A stretch of 23,905 nt of DNA from CAIKMD01 sp035533255 (GTDB lineage: Bacteria > Pseudomonadota > Alphaproteobacteria > ATCC43930 > CGMCC-115725), in contig DATLUE010000052.1 of assembly GCA_035533255.1 (NCBI GenBank), forward strand, positions 1 through 23,905, read 5' to 3'. The notes beneath the pieces were generated by a model. That model was not told the origin of the DNA, did no database searches, and saw only the letters and a list, made by a program, of their open reading frames with translations. A program made the translations under genes and the position numbers. This document shows, one piece after another, positions 21,502 through 23,905 of the stretch. The stretch's first letter is position 1. Each line of letters begins with the position of its first letter.

Positions 21502-22853
21502 GATGTCGGCCCCGGCATCAGCACGCCGGTCACCGCGATGTCGTCGCGGATCACCGCCTTGGCCGCCGCGCGCACCTGATCGAGCGTCACCGCGGCGATG
21601 CGGTCGGGCCAGCTTTGCACATCGTCGAGGCTGCGCCCGAGCGCCAACGCCGTGCCGACGATGCGCGCCGGTCCGGAAAGGCTGTCGCGGGCGTAGGTGG
21701 CCTCGGCGATCATGCGCTGCTTGGCGCGCTCCACCTGGTCCGCGGCGATGCCGCCATCGAGCGCGGTCTTGACGATGCCGTCCAGCGCCGCCTCGAAATC
21801 CGCGACCGACACGCCGTTCTTGACCGTCGCTTCGAAGCCGAAGGTCGTGAGGTCGTATTGGTCGGGGTCGTAAAAAGCGCCGGCCGACAGCGCCAGTCCC
21901 TTATCGATGACCAGACCCTTATAGAGCGGCGAGTCCGCGCTGCCGCCCAGCACCTCGGCCAGAACCTGCAGCGGATAGGCGTATTTGGTCTCGCCGGCAC
22001 GATAGCTCGGCGCCAGCCATTGCCGGCTCCAATCGACATCGGTGACGCGCGGGCTCTTCATCGTAAGCCGCGCCGCGGCGACCTTCGGCGGCTCGCTGAC
22101 GCGATCGCGCGCGGGCACGGCGCGCGCCGGAATGACACCGTAATATTTCTCGGCCAGCGCCTTCACATGCTCGGGCGTCGCGTCGCCGGCGATCACCACC
22201 ACCGCATTGTTGGGCGCGTACCAGCGGCGATAGAAATCCTGTTCATCTTTGGTCGTCAGCTTGTGCATCTCGTCTTCCCAGCCGATCGTCGGAATGCGGT
22301 AGGGATGGTGGAGGTAGAGCGCGGTATTGAGCTGCTCGTCGAACAACGCCGCCGGGCTATTGTCGATGCGCATCCGCCGTTCCTCGAGGATCACCTGGCG
22401 CTCGGGCGTAACCACGGCGTCGTCGATGACGAGATTGGCCATGCGATCGGCCTCGAGCTTCATCACCAGCTCAAGCCGGTCGGCGGCGACGTTCTGGAAG
22501 AATGCGGTGTAGTCATGCGTCGTAAAGGCGTTGTCCTCGCCGCCATTCTGCGCGACAATGCGCGAGAAATCGCCCGGCGGCACGGTCTTGGTGCCGCGGA
22601 ACATCAGATGCTCGAGGAAATGGGCGGCGCCCGATTTGCCGATGACCTCGTCGGCGGCGCCGGCCTTGTACCAGACCATCTGGGTGACGATCGGCGCGCG
22701 GTGGTTGGGGATGACCACCACTTGCAGGCCGTTCGCCAGGGTGAAGCCGTGCGCCTCGAACAGCTCGGCCCGCGCCGGCGACGCGAGCGCGAGCAGGACC
22801 GCCAGCAGGAGCAGGATCGGCCCCGATCCGCCTCGCAATTTCGGCAACGTCAT
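21498..22853 (-). CDS. M16-family zinc metallopeptidase, catalytic subunit
   Basis: 451 residues with a signal peptide (GPILLLLAVLLALASPARA). The inverted zinc motif HFLEHLMF (HxxEH) and the downstream NAFTTHDYTAFFQNV and VILEERRMRIDN (the distal Glu zinc ligand) are intact, so this is the active partner of the M16 pair. The PHRIPTIGWE-like segment is HPYRIPTIGWEDEMHKL, and the PNNAVVVIAGDATPEHV segment follows. Periplasmic M16 heterodimers degrade or process peptides, and the target here is unknown. The stop overlaps the start of the inactive homologue by four bases. The DUF3035 lipoprotein gene is 26 bases upstream. Confidence 0.94.
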   Translation of the reverse strand: MTLPKLRGGSGPILLLLAVLLALASPARAELFEAHGFTLANGLQVVVIPNHRAPIVTQMVWYKAGAADEVIGKSGAAHFLEHLMFRGTKTVPPGDFSRIVAQNGGEDNAFTTHDYTAFFQNVAADRLELVMKLEADRMANLVIDDAVVTPERQVILEERRMRIDNSPAALFDEQLNTALYLHHPYRIPTIGWEDEMHKLTTKDEQDFYRRWYAPNNAVVVIAGDATPEHVKALAEKYYGVIPARAVPARDRVSEPPKVAAARLTMKSPRVTDVDWSRQWLAPSYRAGETKYAYPLQVLAEVLGGSADSPLYKGLVIDKGLALSAGAFYDPDQYDLTTFGFEATVKNGVSVADFEAALDGIVKTALDGGIAADQVERAKQRMIAEATYARDSLSGPARIVGTALALGRSLDDVQSWPDRIAAVTLDQVRAAAKAVIRDDIAVTGVLMPGPTS

Positions 22854-22879
22854 CGGCGCTCCCGCAAGCGGATTAAGCT

Positions 22880-23482
22880 TTAGAACAGCCAGTCGAACCA
22901 GCCCGATTTCTTGGTCGTGCGCTCGAAGGTCGGGGTAATCGCATCGGCCGGCGCGGGCGACGGACCGCCCGGCTTGGTCACCGATTGCGCGAGGCGAATG
23001 CGCGACGCCTCTTCGCTGGGATTGACCACCTGGTTCGACGGCGGCGTGGTCGGCCCGGACCAGAACAGCAGCTTGTCCACGAGACTCCGCTGGAAGGGCA
23101 CGCCGGCGTTCGGATCGGCATCGACGGTCTGCCGGATATCGGCCGGCGCATTGGCCGCACCGGCCTGCTTCAACAGATCTTGCTCGCCCGGGCTCATCGT
23201 ATTGTCGACCGGCGGCAGGGGGGTCTGCTGACTGGCGCCGGCGCGGAACACGGTCTCGCGCGCTTGCTCGGTCGTGCTGGAAAGCTCGGGACCGTTGCCG
23301 ATCCGGGGCGGACGCAGCGCGTAATCCGGTGGGATCGCGAGCGGTGCGCTCGAGGTTACCTCGAACTCATCCGGGATCACCCGGGTCTTGCCGATCGCAC
23401 GGTTGAAGCTGTCGCAACCGGCCAGCGGCAGGGCCGCTGCCGCCAGCGCCGCGACCAGCAAAAATGACGACCTGAACCTCAC
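22880..23482 (-). CDS. DUF3035-family outer-membrane lipoprotein
   Basis: 200 residues from a GTG at 23482 (MRFRSSFLLVAALAAAALPLAGC), chosen because GAGGGAG lies about nine bases upstream and the product then begins directly with a lipoprotein signal peptide; the frame opens further upstream but would overlap lspA. The lipobox LAGC predicts lipidation of the Cys at about residue 23. The mature part is Pro/Ala-rich with RVIPDEFEVTSSAPLAIPPDYALRPP, the hallmark segment of DUF3035 proteins of alphaproteobacteria, and ends with SGWFDWLF. The function is not established; the family is often next to lspA, as here (38 bases), which also processes its signal peptide. Confidence 0.88.
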   Translation of the reverse strand: MRFRSSFLLVAALAAAALPLAGCDSFNRAIGKTRVIPDEFEVTSSAPLAIPPDYALRPPRIGNGPELSSTTEQARETVFRAGASQQTPLPPVDNTMSPGEQDLLKQAGAANAPADIRQTVDADPNAGVPFQRSLVDKLLFWSGPTTPPSNQVVNPSEEASRIRLAQSVTKPGGPSPAPADAITPTFERTTKKSGWFDWLF

Positions 23483-23520
23483 GCCCGGGCGCTCCCTCGA
23501 TTTTCCAAGATTTCCACAGC

Positions 23521-23905
23521 TTAAGCGGCTTCCCGGCGGGCAAGCAAGCCATCTAGCAGGAGGCCCGCAACCCCCAGGCAAATTGCCGCATCGGCGAGGT
23601 TGAAGGCGAACCAATGCCAGGTGCCGAGGTGGAAATCGAGGAAATCCACCACCGCGCCCCGAAACAGCCGGTCGAGGACGTTGCCGACGGCGCCGCCGAT
23701 GACCAGGCCGAGCGCGAGCCTGATCAAGGCACTCGGCGCGCGCCGTAGCCAGACGATCAGCGCCACCACGATCGCCGCGGCCAAAACCGTGAAAACCGCC
23801 GTGTTCATGGCCGCGTTGGTATTGAAGAGCCCGAAGCTCATGCCCCGGTTTCCGGTCAGCACCAAGTTAAAAAACGGCGTCACCGCGGCGACCGGCACGC
23901 CGCCA
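23521..23905 (-). CDS. lspA: Signal peptidase II (lipoprotein signal peptidase), N-terminus cut off
   Basis: About 128 residues are visible, from the window edge to the stop at 23521; the usual length is about 160-170, so the first transmembrane helix is missing. LspA is an inner-membrane aspartic protease that cuts prolipoproteins after lipidation. FFNLVLTGNRGMSFGLF, GNVLDRLFRGAVVDFLDFHL (first catalytic Asp region) and WFAFNLADAAICLG (second catalytic Asp) are conserved, with three hydrophobic helices between them. The open frame continues to the edge, so the GTG at 23898 is not a real start. It is the first visible gene of the minus-strand series and makes sense beside the lipoprotein gene. 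Confidence 0.95.
   Translation of the reverse strand, partial: GGVPVAAVTPFFNLVLTGNRGMSFGLFNTNAAMNTAVFTVLAAAIVVALIVWLRRAPSALIRLALGLVIGGAVGNVLDRLFRGAVVDFLDFHLGTWHWFAFNLADAAICLGVAGLLLDGLLARREAA

Overview
This is a GC-rich chromosomal segment from an alphaproteobacterium. The family-level evidence is the lspA / DUF3035 lipoprotein / paired M16 protease / pgi / mutL cluster, the tadA-rluB-rsmD neighbourhood, an alphaproteobacterial type LexA box (GAAC-N7-GAAC) before dnaE2, and palindromic intergenic repeats of the kind common in Rhizobiales and Rhodospirillales. I cannot assign the order with confidence. Most of the window is housekeeping. The unusual material is concentrated at 2.4-6.1 kb and 16.3-17.0 kb.

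Layout. 1-2226 (+): end of kdtA/waaA, lpxK and a lipid A type acyltransferase form an overlapping LPS-core/lipid A operon. 2240-2369: palindromic repeat at a convergent junction. 2372-4597 (-): one open frame that joins a complete exonuclease VII large subunit (XseA) to a secreted-type M23 peptidase, with a signal-peptide-like segment at the joint. 4647-4740: another palindromic repeat. 4783-5115 (+): a UdgX-like uracil-DNA glycosylase with its middle deleted. 5103-5980 (-): a brnT-brnA toxin-antitoxin pair followed by a translationally coupled cupin gene; brnT carries an apparent one-base deletion that joins toxin and antitoxin into one frame. 6061-9303 (+): dnaE2, the SOS error-prone polymerase, with a LexA box and no imuA/imuB beside it. 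9338-10612: purD. 10622-10721: palindromic repeat. 10779-13194: an MFS transporter and a luciferase-like flavin oxidoreductase, probably a two-gene uptake/catabolic operon.

13205-13256: repeat. 13259-13705 (-): tadA. 13721-13814: second copy of the repeat seen at 10622. 13864-16278 (+): a class I glutamine amidotransferase (C26), an RluB-type pseudouridine synthase with a repetitive basic tail, and rsmD, all overlapping. 16284-16555: two palindromic repeats followed by the 3' remnant of a VOC/glyoxalase-family gene. 16552-23905 (-), in transcription order from the right edge: lspA (partial), DUF3035 lipoprotein, catalytic M16 peptidase, inactive M16 homologue, pgi, mutL and a lower-GC gene of unknown function.

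Themes. Several genes concern DNA repair or mutagenesis (xseA, the udgX remnant, dnaE2, mutL) and envelope biogenesis (kdtA, lpxK, acyltransferase, M23, lspA, lipoprotein, M16 pair). I do not see a clearly new multi-gene system. The best leads are the XseA-M23 fusion, the toxin-antitoxin fusion by frameshift with its coupled cupin, and the internally deleted UdgX. No CRISPR array, tRNA, rRNA, integrase or transposase was recognised. No gene-free stretch exceeds 300 bases; the larger intergenic gaps are mostly filled by palindromic repeats.
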